The notes: generated by a model from the sequence alone, not told the origin. DNA of 64,000 nt from Thiocapsa roseopersicina (GCF_900106925.1 NZ_FNNZ01000011.1:117452-181451), one strand, 5' to 3'. Numbered from the stretch's first letter, positions 19,223-29,795 are shown. Numbers and translations: made by a program.

Positions 19223-19441
19223 TTATTCGTCGCCGCGCTTGAAACGCAACGTGGTCGGAAATGCGGGGGGCGGGCTGATGGGGTCGATATACCAACGCGA
19301 CCCGTCGGTCAGCTCAACCGCGCCGCCCCATTGTTCGGCGTCATCCAGCTCTACGGAGGCAATCGTCTCCTCCATGTCCTTTTTCGCGACGTAGAAGAGC
19401 AGATCTCCCGCGTCGTTCTTACGAATCATCACATTGGGCAT
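19223..19441 (-). CDS. nifT: NifT/FixU protein
   Basis: 72-residue NifT: MPNVMIRKNDAGDLLFYVAKKDMEE..., with WGGAVELTDGSRWYIDP in the second half. The family is always found next to nifK; its precise role is unknown and it is dispensable in tested species. It is separated from nifK by 297 nt containing heptad repeats. Confidence 0.93.
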   Translation of the reverse strand: MPNVMIRKNDAGDLLFYVAKKDMEETIASVELDDAEQWGGAVELTDGSRWYIDPISPPPAFPTTLRFKRGDE

Positions 19442-19505
19442 CAGTGGGTTGCCTCTCGTCGTCTTGAATGGGTCTGCCGAACGTTCGGCCTGGAACGGTT
19501 GGTGA

Positions 19506-19580
19506 GCTATCAGCTATCAGTTATCAGCTCTTAGCCACCAGCCACCAGCTATTAGCCACCAGCCATCAGTGATCAGCATC
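19506..19580. repeat. Heptad-repeat tract between nifK and nifT
   Basis: Tandem 7-bp units: AGCTATC AGCTATC AGTTATC AGCTCTT, then AGCCACC AGCCACC AGCTATT AGCCACC AGCCATC AGTGATC AGC. The remaining spacer to 19738 holds no gene. Confidence 0.85.
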
Positions 19581-19738
19581 GAGTGGCTGGGGATTGCTGC
19601 CGTAGCCGTGGAACCCAGCTCCGAGCACAACGGGTAAACCGCCTGATTCGGGGATAGCACTTGAATCCAAAGCTGACGGCTGACGGCTGTTCGCTTTCCC
19701 AAGCATCCTCGGGCGGCGCAGAGCGCCGCCCGAGCAGG

Positions 19739-21310
19739 CTATCTCACCAGGTCGTAGTTGTAGTCCGTCACGCCCATTTCGCTCGTCTCTGCGTCCAGAC
19801 GCTCGAGGACCGCGTTGACCAAAGTCGTGAGGATGTACATGGCACCCTCGTAACCCATCGTGGTCATGCGATGCAGATGGTGCCGATCGAAGATCGGGAA
19901 GCCGATCCGGATCAAGGGGACCTCATGCTCCTTGCCCTTGTGCAGGGTGTCGCGCTGGATGAACTTGCCGTAGCTGTTGCCGATCATGAAGTCCGGCTTG
20001 TCGGTGAAGCACAGCGAGCGGAAGTGCCAGAGGTCTGCGCTGATGTAGACCTTGCCTTCCTTGCCGTAGGGCGAGGCGGCGAGCACGCCTTCCACTTCCT
20101 TCTTCCAACGCTTGTTGGCGTGGTTGCAAAGGATGTGCGTCGGCTCGGCACCCAGCTCGAGCAGGAACTTGGTCATTCCGAGCACGAAGTCGGCATCGCC
20201 GTAGAGCGCGAACTTCTTGCCGTGCAGCCAGGTGTGGCTGTCGGTCATCATGTCGACCAGACGACCGCGCTCCTTGGTGAGCGACTCGGGGATCGCCTTG
20301 CCGGTCAGCTCCGAGACCTTCATCAGGAACTCGTCGGTCCACTCCAACCCCATGGGGATCTTGATGTGGTTGACCGGCTGCTTCCAGGTGATCTCGGCGA
20401 ACTTCCTGGTCTTCGGCAGCTGCCAGGGCTGCAACAAGAGGGTGTCGATCGCGTTCGGCGCGTCCTTCATCTCCTCGAGGGAGGTGCCGCCCGCATACAT
20501 GCGGAACTCCCCGTCGGCCGGGGTATCCAGCACCTCGGTCGGATCGCACAGCAGGCTGTAGCCGACGCCCATCTCCTTCATCATGCGATGCATGACGCGA
20601 TAGTTGCCCAGATAGGTCTCGAAACCCGGGACGAGGTTGATCTTGCCGTTGGAGCCGACGACCTTGTCTTCCATGTAATTCAGCGTGAAATAGCGCTGAA
20701 TGCCCTCGAACATGTTGTCCCAGCCGGTGGTGTGGCTGCCGACGAAGCTCGGCGTATGGGCAAACGGGGTCGGGAACTCGTTCGGGATGTAGCCTTCCTT
20801 CTTGGCGTTGCCGATGAAGGCGTTGAGGTCGTCGCCGATGACCTCGGCCATGCAGGTGGTGCTGACCGCGATCATCTCGGGCTTGTAAAGCGCGCGGGCG
20901 TTCTCCAGACCGTCGAACATGTTCTTCTGGCCGCCAAAGACCGCCGCGTCTTCCGTCATGGAGTCGGACACGCAGGCGACCGGCTCCTTGAAGTGACGGT
21001 TGAAGTAGGTGCGGAAGTAGGCAACGCAGCCCTGCGAGCCATGCACGTAGGGGAGCGTCTTCTCGAACCCGAGGGCGCACAGCACGGCGCCGAGCGGCTG
21101 ACAGGCCTTCGCCGGGTTGACGGTCAGGGCCTCGCGCTTGAAGTTGAGCTCCTGGTACTCCTGCGTCGTGGTCCACTTGAAGACCTCTTCGATCTTCTCG
21201 TCGGAGTGACGCTCTTCCACGCCGCCCTGCTTCTTGGCAAGGTTCTCTACATAGTCGGCATCCCTGAACAAGGGATAGCTGGGTTTGATGTTATCGATGG
21301 TCTGGCTCAT
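19739..21310 (-). CDS. nifK: Nitrogenase MoFe protein beta chain
   Basis: 523-residue beta subunit of dinitrogenase. P-cluster ligand regions are visible: NPAKACQPLGAVLCALGFE, VHGSQGCVAYFRTYFNRHF and STTCMAEVIGDDL. Other marks are PSFVGSHTTGWDNMFEG and the C-terminal TTMGYEGAMYILTTLVN. The start MSQTIDNIKP at 21310 follows AGGAG; an earlier in-frame ATG at 21352 is unsupported. It is 157 nt after nifD, with heptad repeats in the gap. It works as the NifD2K2 tetramer with NifH. Confidence 0.97.
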   Translation of the reverse strand: MSQTIDNIKPSYPLFRDADYVENLAKKQGGVEERHSDEKIEEVFKWTTTQEYQELNFKREALTVNPAKACQPLGAVLCALGFEKTLPYVHGSQGCVAYFRTYFNRHFKEPVACVSDSMTEDAAVFGGQKNMFDGLENARALYKPEMIAVSTTCMAEVIGDDLNAFIGNAKKEGYIPNEFPTPFAHTPSFVGSHTTGWDNMFEGIQRYFTLNYMEDKVVGSNGKINLVPGFETYLGNYRVMHRMMKEMGVGYSLLCDPTEVLDTPADGEFRMYAGGTSLEEMKDAPNAIDTLLLQPWQLPKTRKFAEITWKQPVNHIKIPMGLEWTDEFLMKVSELTGKAIPESLTKERGRLVDMMTDSHTWLHGKKFALYGDADFVLGMTKFLLELGAEPTHILCNHANKRWKKEVEGVLAASPYGKEGKVYISADLWHFRSLCFTDKPDFMIGNSYGKFIQRDTLHKGKEHEVPLIRIGFPIFDRHHLHRMTTMGYEGAMYILTTLVNAVLERLDAETSEMGVTDYNYDLVR

Positions 21311-21379
21311 GAGTGTGCTCCTGCCGCGCCGCCAATCCGCGGACAACGACATGCTTGGGACTGAGTTCGGTGTCTTTTT

Positions 21380-21466
21380 CGAGCTGCCAGCCTCCAGCCG
21401 CCAGCCTCCAGCGGGTTGCCGGCGACAAAAGGCGGGTGGCTGGCGGCTGGTGGCCGGAGGCTTACG
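21380..21466. repeat. Heptad-repeat tract between nifD and nifK
   Basis: 7-bp units such as CAGCCTC CAGCCGC CAGCCTC CAGCGGG at the left and GGTGGCT GGCGGCT GGTGGCC GGAGGCT at the right, so the tract can also pair with itself as a loose hairpin. Confidence 0.75.
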
Positions 21467-21467
21467 A

Positions 21468-22952
21468 TCAGGCGCTGGCGGCCAGCGGTGCAGCCTCTTG
21501 CTCGGCCGACTGCTGCCAGGGCGCCTGCATCTGCTTCCAGCAGGGGTTGTTGATCGTCATGTCCATGTCGCGGGCGAAGATAGCGAAGCCGTCGTAGCCG
21601 TGATAAGGACCCGAGTAATCCCAGGAATGCATCTGGCGGAAGGGGATGCCCATCTTCTGGAAGATGTACTTCTCCTTGATGCCGGAGCCGATCAGGTCGG
21701 GCTTGACCTTCTTGACGAACTCTTCGAACTCGTAGCCCGTGATGTCGTCGTAGAGCAGGGTCGCGTTGCCCATCTCTTTGATGGTGCGGTCGTAGTCGTC
21801 GTTGTGCGCGAACTCGTAACCGGTGCCGACCACTTCCATGCCGAGGTCTTCGTAGGCGCCGATCACATGGCGCGGACGCAGCCCGCCGACATAGAGCATG
21901 ACCCGCTTGCCTTCCAGACGCGGGCGGTACTTGGCGATGATCGCCTCGTACTCGGCCGTGTACTTGGCGATGACCGTCTCGGCGTTGGCCTGGATGGTCT
22001 CGTCGAAGAAGGCGGCAATCTTACGCAACGACTCGGCGATCTTGGTCGGGCCGAAGAAGTTGTACTCCATCCACGGCACCCCGTACTTCTCTTCCATGTG
22101 ACGGGAGATGTAGTTCATGGAGCGGTAGCAGTGGATCAGGTTCAGCTTGACCTTGGGGGTCAGCTCCATCTCCGACAGGGTGCCGTCGCCGGACCACTGG
22201 GCCACCACGCGCAGGCCCATCTCTTCGAGCAGGATGCGCGAGGACCAGGCGTCGCCGCCGATGTTGTAGTCGCCGATGACGGCCACGTCGTAAGGGCCGA
22301 CCTGGAAGGACTCGTCGCCGTCACGGTTGCCGATGACCCAGTCGCGGATCGCGTCGTTGGCGATGTGATGCCCCAGCGACTGAGACACGCCGCGGAAACC
22401 CTCGCAACGCACCGGGACGATCGGCTTGTCGAGCTCCTTGCTCTTCTTCTTGGCGACCGCCTCGATGTCGTCGCCGATCAGGCCGATCGGACACTCGGAC
22501 TGGATACTGATGCCCTTGCTCAGCGGGAACAGCCCCTCGATCTCGGAGATCAGCTTGTCGAGCTTCTTATCGCCGCCGAAGACGATGTCCTTCTCCTGGA
22601 AATCCGAGGTGAAGTTCATGGTGCCGAAGGTGTTCACGCCGGTATGGCCGACGTAATAGTTACGACGACCAGCGCGCGAATAGGCACCGCAGCCGACCGG
22701 GCCGTGCGAGATATGGATCATGTCCTTGATCGGACCCCAAACCACGCCCTTCGAGCCGGCATAGGCACAGCCGCGCACGGTCATGACACCCGGCAGGGAT
22801 TTGCGGTTGGAGGTGATGCACTTCTTGGATTGCTCGACCGACTGGTCGTTGACCGCCAAATGCTTGGCGCGATCCTTCTTCGCCTTTTCAGGATAGACCT
22901 CAAGCACCTCTTGAATGAGGGCCTGGGTCTCTTCGCGAGTCAATGCTGACAT
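21468..22952 (-). CDS. nifD: Nitrogenase MoFe protein alpha chain
   Basis: 494-residue alpha subunit carrying FeMo-co. Features include [42 protein letters not shown] (P-cluster Cys), [33 protein letters not shown], and the C-terminal FMoCo region [18 protein letters not shown] with the His ligand. The start [10 protein letters not shown] at 22952 has GAGGAAAG upstream. It lies 308 nt after nifH. Ligand Cys and His residues all appear intact, so this is a functional Mo nitrogenase by sequence. Confidence 0.97.
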   Translation of the reverse strand: MSALTREETQALIQEVLEVYPEKAKKDRAKHLAVNDQSVEQSKKCITSNRKSLPGVMTVRGCAYAGSKGVVWGPIKDMIHISHGPVGCGAYSRAGRRNYYVGHTGVNTFGTMNFTSDFQEKDIVFGGDKKLDKLISEIEGLFPLSKGISIQSECPIGLIGDDIEAVAKKKSKELDKPIVPVRCEGFRGVSQSLGHHIANDAIRDWVIGNRDGDESFQVGPYDVAVIGDYNIGGDAWSSRILLEEMGLRVVAQWSGDGTLSEMELTPKVKLNLIHCYRSMNYISRHMEEKYGVPWMEYNFFGPTKIAESLRKIAAFFDETIQANAETVIAKYTAEYEAIIAKYRPRLEGKRVMLYVGGLRPRHVIGAYEDLGMEVVGTGYEFAHNDDYDRTIKEMGNATLLYDDITGYEFEEFVKKVKPDLIGSGIKEKYIFQKMGIPFRQMHSWDYSGPYHGYDGFAIFARDMDMTINNPCWKQMQAPWQQSAEQEAAPLAASA

Positions 22953-23178
22953 ACTGGCTTTCCTCGATTCGGCGCCGCGGCCAATCCGCCGACGGTCGCG
23001 CGTTGAGAAATGGATGAACAAGGGAGCGCGGCATCGACCCGCCGCGTCCATTCAAAACAACAATCCCCGTAATAAACCCGTTCCGGCATGACCTGCGTCG
23101 TCTTCATCGAAGCGAGACCGCGCGCCCCACACCCTTCATCGCCAACCCGCGCCAACTCATCCCTAAGTTTTCAATCAT
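22953..23178. other. nifH-nifD spacer, no gene seen
   Basis: Apart from the terminal-inverted-repeat element at its nifH end, this spacer shows no gene or clear secondary promoter. Such nifH-nifD gaps commonly hold RNA structure that lets nifH transcripts outnumber nifDK. Confidence 0.35.
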
Positions 23179-25176
<1,998 letters not shown>

Positions 25177-25441
25177 GGCTGTCGGGTTTGGGGCAGGGGA
25201 GTGGGACGGGGGTGGGTGATGACACCTTTAGGTAGCTGCGGTCCCCCGTCGTGACGACCGCATTCGGAATCCTGTGATATAGTTTCCGCACACGCCATGG
25301 GTTCGCCGAGGCAAGAGATGGGCGGAGCTTTGGTTTGATGGATCGCGCTGAGCGACGCGTAGGCTACTCGTGTACTAGACTGAATCCCGAGTAGTATCCG
25401 AGGCGCTGCTTGCGGTTTGGTACAAGTTAGCTTCTGGTTAT
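25177..25441 (+). promoter_or_regulatory. Leader of the FRG gene with extended -10 promoter
   Basis: TGA-TATAGT at 25275-25283 (extended -10) lies in a 34-nt block 25261-25294 that is closely matched upstream of the next gene at 26335-26370. A leader of about 150 nt would follow, with an ACTCG...CGAGT stem near 25355-25395. No other gene is supported here. Confidence 0.5.
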
Positions 25442-26302
25442 ATGCAAGTGACTGTCATAGACAAGACCTATATTGAGTTTCATCCTGAATCATGGGAGCA
25501 GGCGAAGAATTTCGCTTCCCGTTATTCCGAATGGATATTCCGAGGGCAATCGAAAGCGAGTTATGGTTTAGAGACATCAATTGAGAGGGCTGCGAGAATC
25601 CACGGAGTATGTTTCGAACGAATCGAAGAATATGAAAAATCTATTTTGAAGACTTTCCAGCGGCAGGCGCACCACTTTCTTTCTATGCCGCCGCATGATA
25701 ATGAAGTGTTGGAATGGCTGTCAATTATACAGCACCATGGCGGGCCAACCAGGCTGCTAGATTTTACATATTCCTTCTATATCGCATGTTATTTTGCACT
25801 GCAAGATGCCGACGACGAATCAGCGGTCTGGTGTGTCAATAGAAGCAAGCTAGAGAAATCCGTGCAAACTAGTGTTTCACTCAACGTGGGAGAGGCTGGG
25901 AGAGAAGGCTTTGGTGCCGCTAAAATAATTGTTGAGGCACTCTTTGGTGACCTGAAAGAAACGATGGCCATGCCCGTTGAGCCCTTCCGAAAAAGCATGA
26001 GGCTTTCTCTACAGCAGGGTCTATTTGTTTTCCCATTTAATATCAGAGAAACATTTGAAAATAATATTTTCTCTACTCTCGCGAGCGGCGTTGAAAAATT
26101 GAACGCTTCTGTTACTCAATACGAACACGCGCATATGCTGCTAGGTACTTTCCCAGTCGAAGGGCGCTTGCTAAAGATTTGTTTAAATAAAAGTCTGCAT
26201 AACGATATAAGAAAAGACCTTTCGAGAATGAACGTCAATCCAGCTAGTCTTTTCCCTGGCTTGGATGGTTTCGCCAAGTCATTGGCGTCATGTGTCTATT
26301 AA
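25442..26302 (+). CDS. FRG-domain protein
   Basis: 286-residue soluble protein with the FRG signature WIFRGQSKASYGLETSIER near residue 32, then LEWLSIIQHHGGPTRLLDFT near 98 and the helical continuation SFYIACYFALQDADDE. FRG proteins are of unknown biochemical function, occur in mobile regions, and some are linked to anti-phage loci. Base and codon use is clearly more AT-rich than the flanking genes (many AAT, ATA, AGA, TTT codons), which indicates recent acquisition. The ribosome site is weak (GGTTAT before ATG). No obvious effector domain is fused to it. Confidence 0.85.
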   Translation: MQVTVIDKTYIEFHPESWEQAKNFASRYSEWIFRGQSKASYGLETSIERAARIHGVCFERIEEYEKSILKTFQRQAHHFLSMPPHDNEVLEWLSIIQHHGGPTRLLDFTYSFYIACYFALQDADDESAVWCVNRSKLEKSVQTSVSLNVGEAGREGFGAAKIIVEALFGDLKETMAMPVEPFRKSMRLSLQQGLFVFPFNIRETFENNIFSTLASGVEKLNASVTQYEHAHMLLGTFPVEGRLLKICLNKSLHNDIRKDLSRMNVNPASLFPGLDGFAKSLASCVY

Positions 26303-26334
26303 ATTCTAGCTGGCGTTGGGGCCTTGAATTCGGT

Positions 26335-26370
26335 CATTTCCGAAATCCCGTGCTATATTTCTCGAACACG
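26335..26370 (+). promoter_or_regulatory. Extended -10 promoter-like block, second copy
   Basis: TGC-TATATT at 26351-26359 inside a block closely similar to 25261-25294 (shared pattern ATTyCGrAATCCyGTG then TATA then ACACG). It would start transcription about 26366. Confidence 0.5.
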
Positions 26371-26453
26371 TTGCGGGGGAAGCTAAGGTCATGGACCGGA
26401 CGACGACAGCGAAAGCCGGACTGCCCTTAGAGATCAAGGGGTTCGGCTTTTTG
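26366..26453 (+). ncRNA. Possible small RNA or terminated leader
   Basis: Between the extended -10 block and an intrinsic-terminator-like hairpin (AAAGCCG 26412-26418 with CGGCTTT 26444-26450, inner CCCTT/AAGGG, then TT) lies an 88-nt unit. A 25-codon frame with AAGG before its ATG at 26391 overlaps the hairpin, so transcription attenuation of the following gene is an alternative. Predicted from pattern only. Confidence 0.35.
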
Positions 26454-26537
26454 GTGTCTGGCTCCTGAGGGTGCGGCCTGATACGCGAGATCATTCGTGT
26501 GATCCAGGACACGCTATGCACAGAGGAGACGAATTAC

Positions 26538-27584
26538 ATGAGTGACGAAAAACTATACCTAGAGGCAACTAATGAAATAGAGGGAGAAAATAAAGATCCC
26601 GCGCTTTGGGCAAAGGTTATGGCATTGGCTGAGGGCGATCAAGGTAAAGCCAAATACCAGTATATAAAGTTGCGCGTTGAACAGTTAGCTAATAAAAAGG
26701 AAGATGAAAAGCCTCTCTTTAAAAACAAGATCGTTGATGAATTTCAGCTTGATTATATGCCTGCCGCAGAATTCTCGAAAATCAAGTCAATCCCAGAAAT
26801 GAAAGTTATAGAGATGATTCGGGACGGGTTCTATGCGGGTCAAGTCAAGGATGACGTATGGTTCGTAAGTAGAGACGAGGTTGGCGGGCCTCAAGAAAAA
26901 AATAAACTGCTGCAAACTAGGAACAAAGCGGAGCAAGAATATGTCCCTGTTGAGGAGTTCGCGCGCTACAAAAATCTTGACCCGGAAAAAGCCATTTCAA
27001 TGATTAGAGAGGGGTTTTGTCAAGGCCGCATAAAGAATAATCAGTGGTATGTATCGGTCTCTGAAATCAATGGTCATCCGATTTCAAAAAGTTCCAATAA
27101 AGATAGAAATTCGTCTTGTCCACTATGCGGAAGCCCCGAGTGGAGGCTGGCAAGCGTGGTGCGGAGCGAGGGTTTGAGCCATATCCGTGCCGACTCAACT
27201 GGCGCAGCTGTCGGTCTTTCTGGAGGCGGCCTGGGTGTCGGTTTGGGTTCCGCGTCGATGGAGGGGATCAGCCAAACTGCATTGTCCCAGGCAGCAAGCC
27301 CGCCCAAAGATCCTCGAGATTTGCCTTTCTCTGCGTTAGCAATAGTTCTTTTGTCCATCGGTGTGTTTTTTATAATCGACAATACATCCAGCTTTCTTGA
27401 TCCAGGTGTTTTTAGCTTCTTTGAAGGGTTAGGGTTGATCTTTTTGTACGGATTCTTTGTGATAGGATTTGTGTTGTTGCTAGCGAAGCATTGGCCTGCA
27501 AGCGAATACAAACGCAGGATGGAGCGATGGAAACTCACGAGGATGTGTACTCGTTGCGGGCATTTTTACTATCCGGGTGATTAG
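26538..27584 (+). CDS. Novel membrane protein with duplicated HTH-like repeats and split zinc ribbon
   Basis: 348 residues in four parts. An N-terminal helical segment (LWAKVMALAEGDQGKAKYQY). Two repeats of about 43 residues (roughly 70-112 and 130-172): YMPAAEFSKIKSIPEMKVIE...GFYAGQVKDDVWFVSRDEV and YVPVEEFARYKNLDPEKAIS...GFCQGRIKNNQWYVSVSEI, each resembling a winged-HTH/excisionase-type fold. Then a CPLCG knuckle, a Gly/Ala-rich linker, and two membrane segments (about 263-283 and 295-318). The tail ends with CTRCGHFYYPGD, giving a second CxxC pair. GAGGAG precedes the start. AT-rich like its FRG neighbour. Function unknown. Confidence 0.7.
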   Translation: MSDEKLYLEATNEIEGENKDPALWAKVMALAEGDQGKAKYQYIKLRVEQLANKKEDEKPLFKNKIVDEFQLDYMPAAEFSKIKSIPEMKVIEMIRDGFYAGQVKDDVWFVSRDEVGGPQEKNKLLQTRNKAEQEYVPVEEFARYKNLDPEKAISMIREGFCQGRIKNNQWYVSVSEINGHPISKSSNKDRNSSCPLCGSPEWRLASVVRSEGLSHIRADSTGAAVGLSGGGLGVGLGSASMEGISQTALSQAASPPKDPRDLPFSALAIVLLSIGVFFIIDNTSSFLDPGVFSFFEGLGLIFLYGFFVIGFVLLLAKHWPASEYKRRMERWKLTRMCTRCGHFYYPGD

Positions 27585-27623
27585 CGTCAGCGTGAGTGCA
27601 AAGAAGTGCGGGCTCGGGGTCAA

Positions 27624-27976
27624 GTCTTGTAATGCAATATTTTGGCGTTCGGTGCAGCGGCCTCGGTCGGAGGCTCCGCGCTGGCATCGCGCCGGGTCTG
27701 AGGGTCGACATCGAGGACTGGAAGGCTCGGCCGGGCTTGCTGTGCGACCAGCCGGTACTTAAGCCCTGAAGCCGGCTATCCGCCTCCTGGCGACGCACGG
27801 GCAGTTCCTGTCCGGGTCAGCGGAAATCCCATGGATTCAAGAGTTCAAGCTCGGGGATCGCCCGGAAGTCGGCGATGTTCCGGGTCGCCAGGGCGCTGCG
27901 GTTGACGATCGAGATCGCAGCGATCATGCCGCAGGTACGCTCAGAGGCCGGCCTCGCCTGCTCGCTTCGCCCATGA
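27624..27976. repeat. Long direct repeat, copy 1
   Basis: About 353 bp closely similar to 29040-29385. It includes the last third of vapC and about 190 bp beyond it. Copy 1 lacks a T after position 27931 that copy 2 has. Confidence 0.85.
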
Positions 27977-28235
27977 ACGTTCCATATGCGAGGGCGGCGG
28001 CTTCGGTGAACGGATAGATTCGGTCGGCGAATCGGGTACGCCAGTCCTCCAGCCCTCGGGTCAGCCGCGCTGCACGCTGGTCCGTACGGATCTTGTGGAT
28101 GCCGAACGCGATCTCCGCGATGGTCACGGTGGGCAAGGCGATCTCGGCGTCGAAACGGATCAGCCAATCGAGGACGTGTTTGTCGGGCGTCTTGCGCAGC
28201 GTTTCCGACACCACCTTGGTGTCTGCGAAGATCAC
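27817..28235 (-). pseudogene. vapC: VapC PIN-domain toxin, frameshifted near the C-terminus
   Basis: Starts with GTG overlapping the vapB stop (GTGA). It reads VIFADTKVVSETLRKTPDKH and TIAEIAFGIHKI, with PIN-domain acidic residues, up to RRGRPLSVP, then hits a stop. In the next frame it resumes GMIAAISIVNRSALATRN, ADF and ELLNPWDFR, the normal VapC ending. The 419-nt length (3n+2) and the intact equivalent base in the downstream repeat copy show a single missing base after 27931. With it restored the protein would be 139 residues. Probably inactive unless this is a sequencing error. Confidence 0.8.
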
Positions 28236-28480
28236 AGGTCGATGCCCGTATGGGGTTTGCGTTCCTCGCGGATCAGCGCCTCGAGATCGACATCGGTCGC
28301 GCAATCCCGCGCCAGCCTCTCATAGAAGGCACGTGCAGGCTCGTGTCCGAGCTGCCGTGCCTGGTACATCTCCAGCGCCCGTTCGACCACTTCGGCCACC
28401 GAGCGGCGTTCGTAGCGCGCCAGCCGATGGGCCAGTTCTCGTGCCTTGGCGCTGCGCACCGAGAGTTGCGGTTCAGCCAT
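28232..28480 (-). CDS. vapB: VapB-type antitoxin
   Basis: 82-residue protein MAEPQLSVRSAKARELAHRL with RYERRSVAEVVERALEMYQ, the Rv0623/PSK-type VapB DNA-binding N-terminus, and a C-terminal toxin-binding part ending EERKPHTGIDL. AGGAG precedes the ATG at 28480. Its stop overlaps the GTG start of the frameshifted vapC. It would normally repress the operon and inhibit VapC; here it appears to be left with a broken partner. Confidence 0.8.
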   Translation of the reverse strand: MAEPQLSVRSAKARELAHRLARYERRSVAEVVERALEMYQARQLGHEPARAFYERLARDCATDVDLEALIREERKPHTGIDL

Positions 28481-28562
28481 CGATCGGCTCCTGTCGTCTT
28501 GAGGTTCCGAGGAAGACTCCAGCTTAGGGATGAGTTCTCCTGCTGGCAAGATGGTGCGAAAG

Positions 28563-28928
28563 TTAGGGTCTTGTAATACAGCATTTTCGGTCGACCCCTG
28601 GTATGAGGAACCTAGGATTTTTACGGGGCCGTGCTGCGGTTTTAGCGTCACACGACGCGAATATGCGTGATGCCGACGCAGTCAAGTCACGGAAAAATAT
28701 TGTCATTATGGATCGGCTTGCCGACCAGGGATGCTGGCCGATGAAGTAGTTCAGGACATCCATGCGCTGACGAGGGACGCCGATAACATCGATTCCACCC
28801 TCGCTCATGAGCATGTGACGCAGCGCATCGCGTACCACCTCGCTTGCCGAGCCATAACGACCGGTCGCGATCTCGTTCTTGATGAAGACTTCCCAGTGCT
28901 CCCCTAGGCTCAGGGATGTTGTCGCCAT
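28563..28928 (-). pseudogene. parD-parE deletion fusion
   Basis: The first ~36 residues, MATTSLSLGEHWEVFIKNE then GRYGSASEVVRDALR, are a ParD antitoxin ribbon-helix-helix domain. Without a stop the frame then reads GIDVIGVPRQRMDVLNYF, which resembles the C-terminal end of a ParE toxin, and continues into non-homologous sequence to a stop at 28563. The simplest reading is an in-frame deletion removing the end of parD and most of parE. AGGAGGTG before the ATG is a very strong ribosome site. It may still bind its own operator. Confidence 0.65.
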
Positions 28929-28938
28929 GAGACACCTC

Positions 28939-28969
28939 CTATATTCGTTTTTAGTAAATATGAATATAG
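28939..28969. promoter_or_regulatory. Inverted-repeat operator upstream of the parD remnant
   Basis: Perfect 8-bp arms CTATATTC / GAATATAG separated by 15 AT-rich nt, starting 11 nt upstream of the parD ATG. The position and symmetry suit an autorepression site overlapping the promoter. Confidence 0.6.
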
Positions 28970-29039
28970 CAGGAAGCATTCAAGCTGAAGGTTCTCGCTT
29001 TCCTCAGAGGTTTGGGGGTAGGGCGAACGGGGCGATGAG

Positions 29040-29385
29040 GTCTTGTCATGCATTATTTTGGCGTTCGGTGCAGCAGCCCCGGTCAAACGCTCCGCGCTGG
29101 CATGGCGCCGGGTCTGAGGGTCGACATCGAGGACTGGGAGGCTCGGCCGGACTTGCTGTGCGACCAGCTGGTGCTGAAGCCGGCTATCCGCCTCAGGGCG
29201 ACGCACGGGCGGTTCGTGCCCGGGTCAGCGGAAATCCCATGGATTCAAGAGCCCAAGCTCGGGGATCGCCCGGAAGTCGCCGCTGTTTCGGGTCGCCGGG
29301 TCACTGCGGTTGACGATCGCGAGGGCAGCGATCATGCCGTCAGGTACGCTCAGAGGCCGGCCTCGCCTGTTCGCTTCGCCCATGA
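29040..29385. repeat. Long direct repeat, copy 2, with vapC C-terminal remnant
   Basis: About 346 bp matching 27624-27976. On the minus strand, 29229-29385 encodes only the end of a VapC: RRGRPLSVPDGMIAALAIVN, TRN, GDFRAIPELGLLNPWDFR and stop, in one uninterrupted frame. The N-terminal two thirds of the toxin and any vapB are missing, so it is a relic. The conserved PDGMIAA segment is intact here. The 29386-29636 spacer beyond it holds no supported gene. Confidence 0.8.
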
Positions 29386-29636
29386 GATGAAGGCGCCCTA
29401 GCGGCGGTTGCCGCGGACGGACTCATCCGGACGTGACATCGGTGACTGCTTCGGCCTAGACTGCTTTGGCGCCTGCACGATCGTCCGGGCCGCCACCCCT
29501 CCGCTCCCGGGGCAATGATGTGCCCCGCCCCCGGTTACCGCCCTGATCTTACGACGTGGAAACGCAGCGAAACGGGCATCGATACACGGGTTTGCTCGAA
29601 CCATCCCGGTTCGCCACCAACTCAGCGGCAACCAAC

Positions 29637-29795
29637 ATGCAGCTTCGTATCGGCTTCGAATGGAATGCCAGTGTCCCGCCCGGCCCGACGCCGATGATCT
29701 CGGCGCTCTGCATCCAGGATTCGCGGGCGTCCGACTTCGGGCCAAACACGCCTGAGGGCTTCCAGGTCTGGACGGACGAGGTCGCCGGGCCATGA
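29637..29795 (+). pseudogene. Truncated transglutaminase-like N-terminus
   Basis: A 52-codon frame MQLRIGFEWNASVPPGPTPM, CIQDSRASDF, then GPNTPEGFQVWTDEV. The first ~35 residues resemble the N-terminal strand region of bacterial transglutaminase-like proteins (xLRVGYELxYxxPxPTPMIL...SRxSDL), which are the usual operon partners of Anbu. The catalytic Cys/His/Asp domain is absent. Its stop overlaps the Anbu start by ATGA, so it may still couple translation. Assignment is tentative. Confidence 0.45.

Noticed and set aside
25297..25338. 13-codon frame in the FRG leader as a leader peptide
   Set aside because: No ribosome site and no counterpart in the matching leader of the next gene.
29048..29401. 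117-codon plus-strand frame in the second direct repeat
   Set aside because: The same region in copy 1 is interrupted by stops, and the opposite strand shows a VapC C-terminus.
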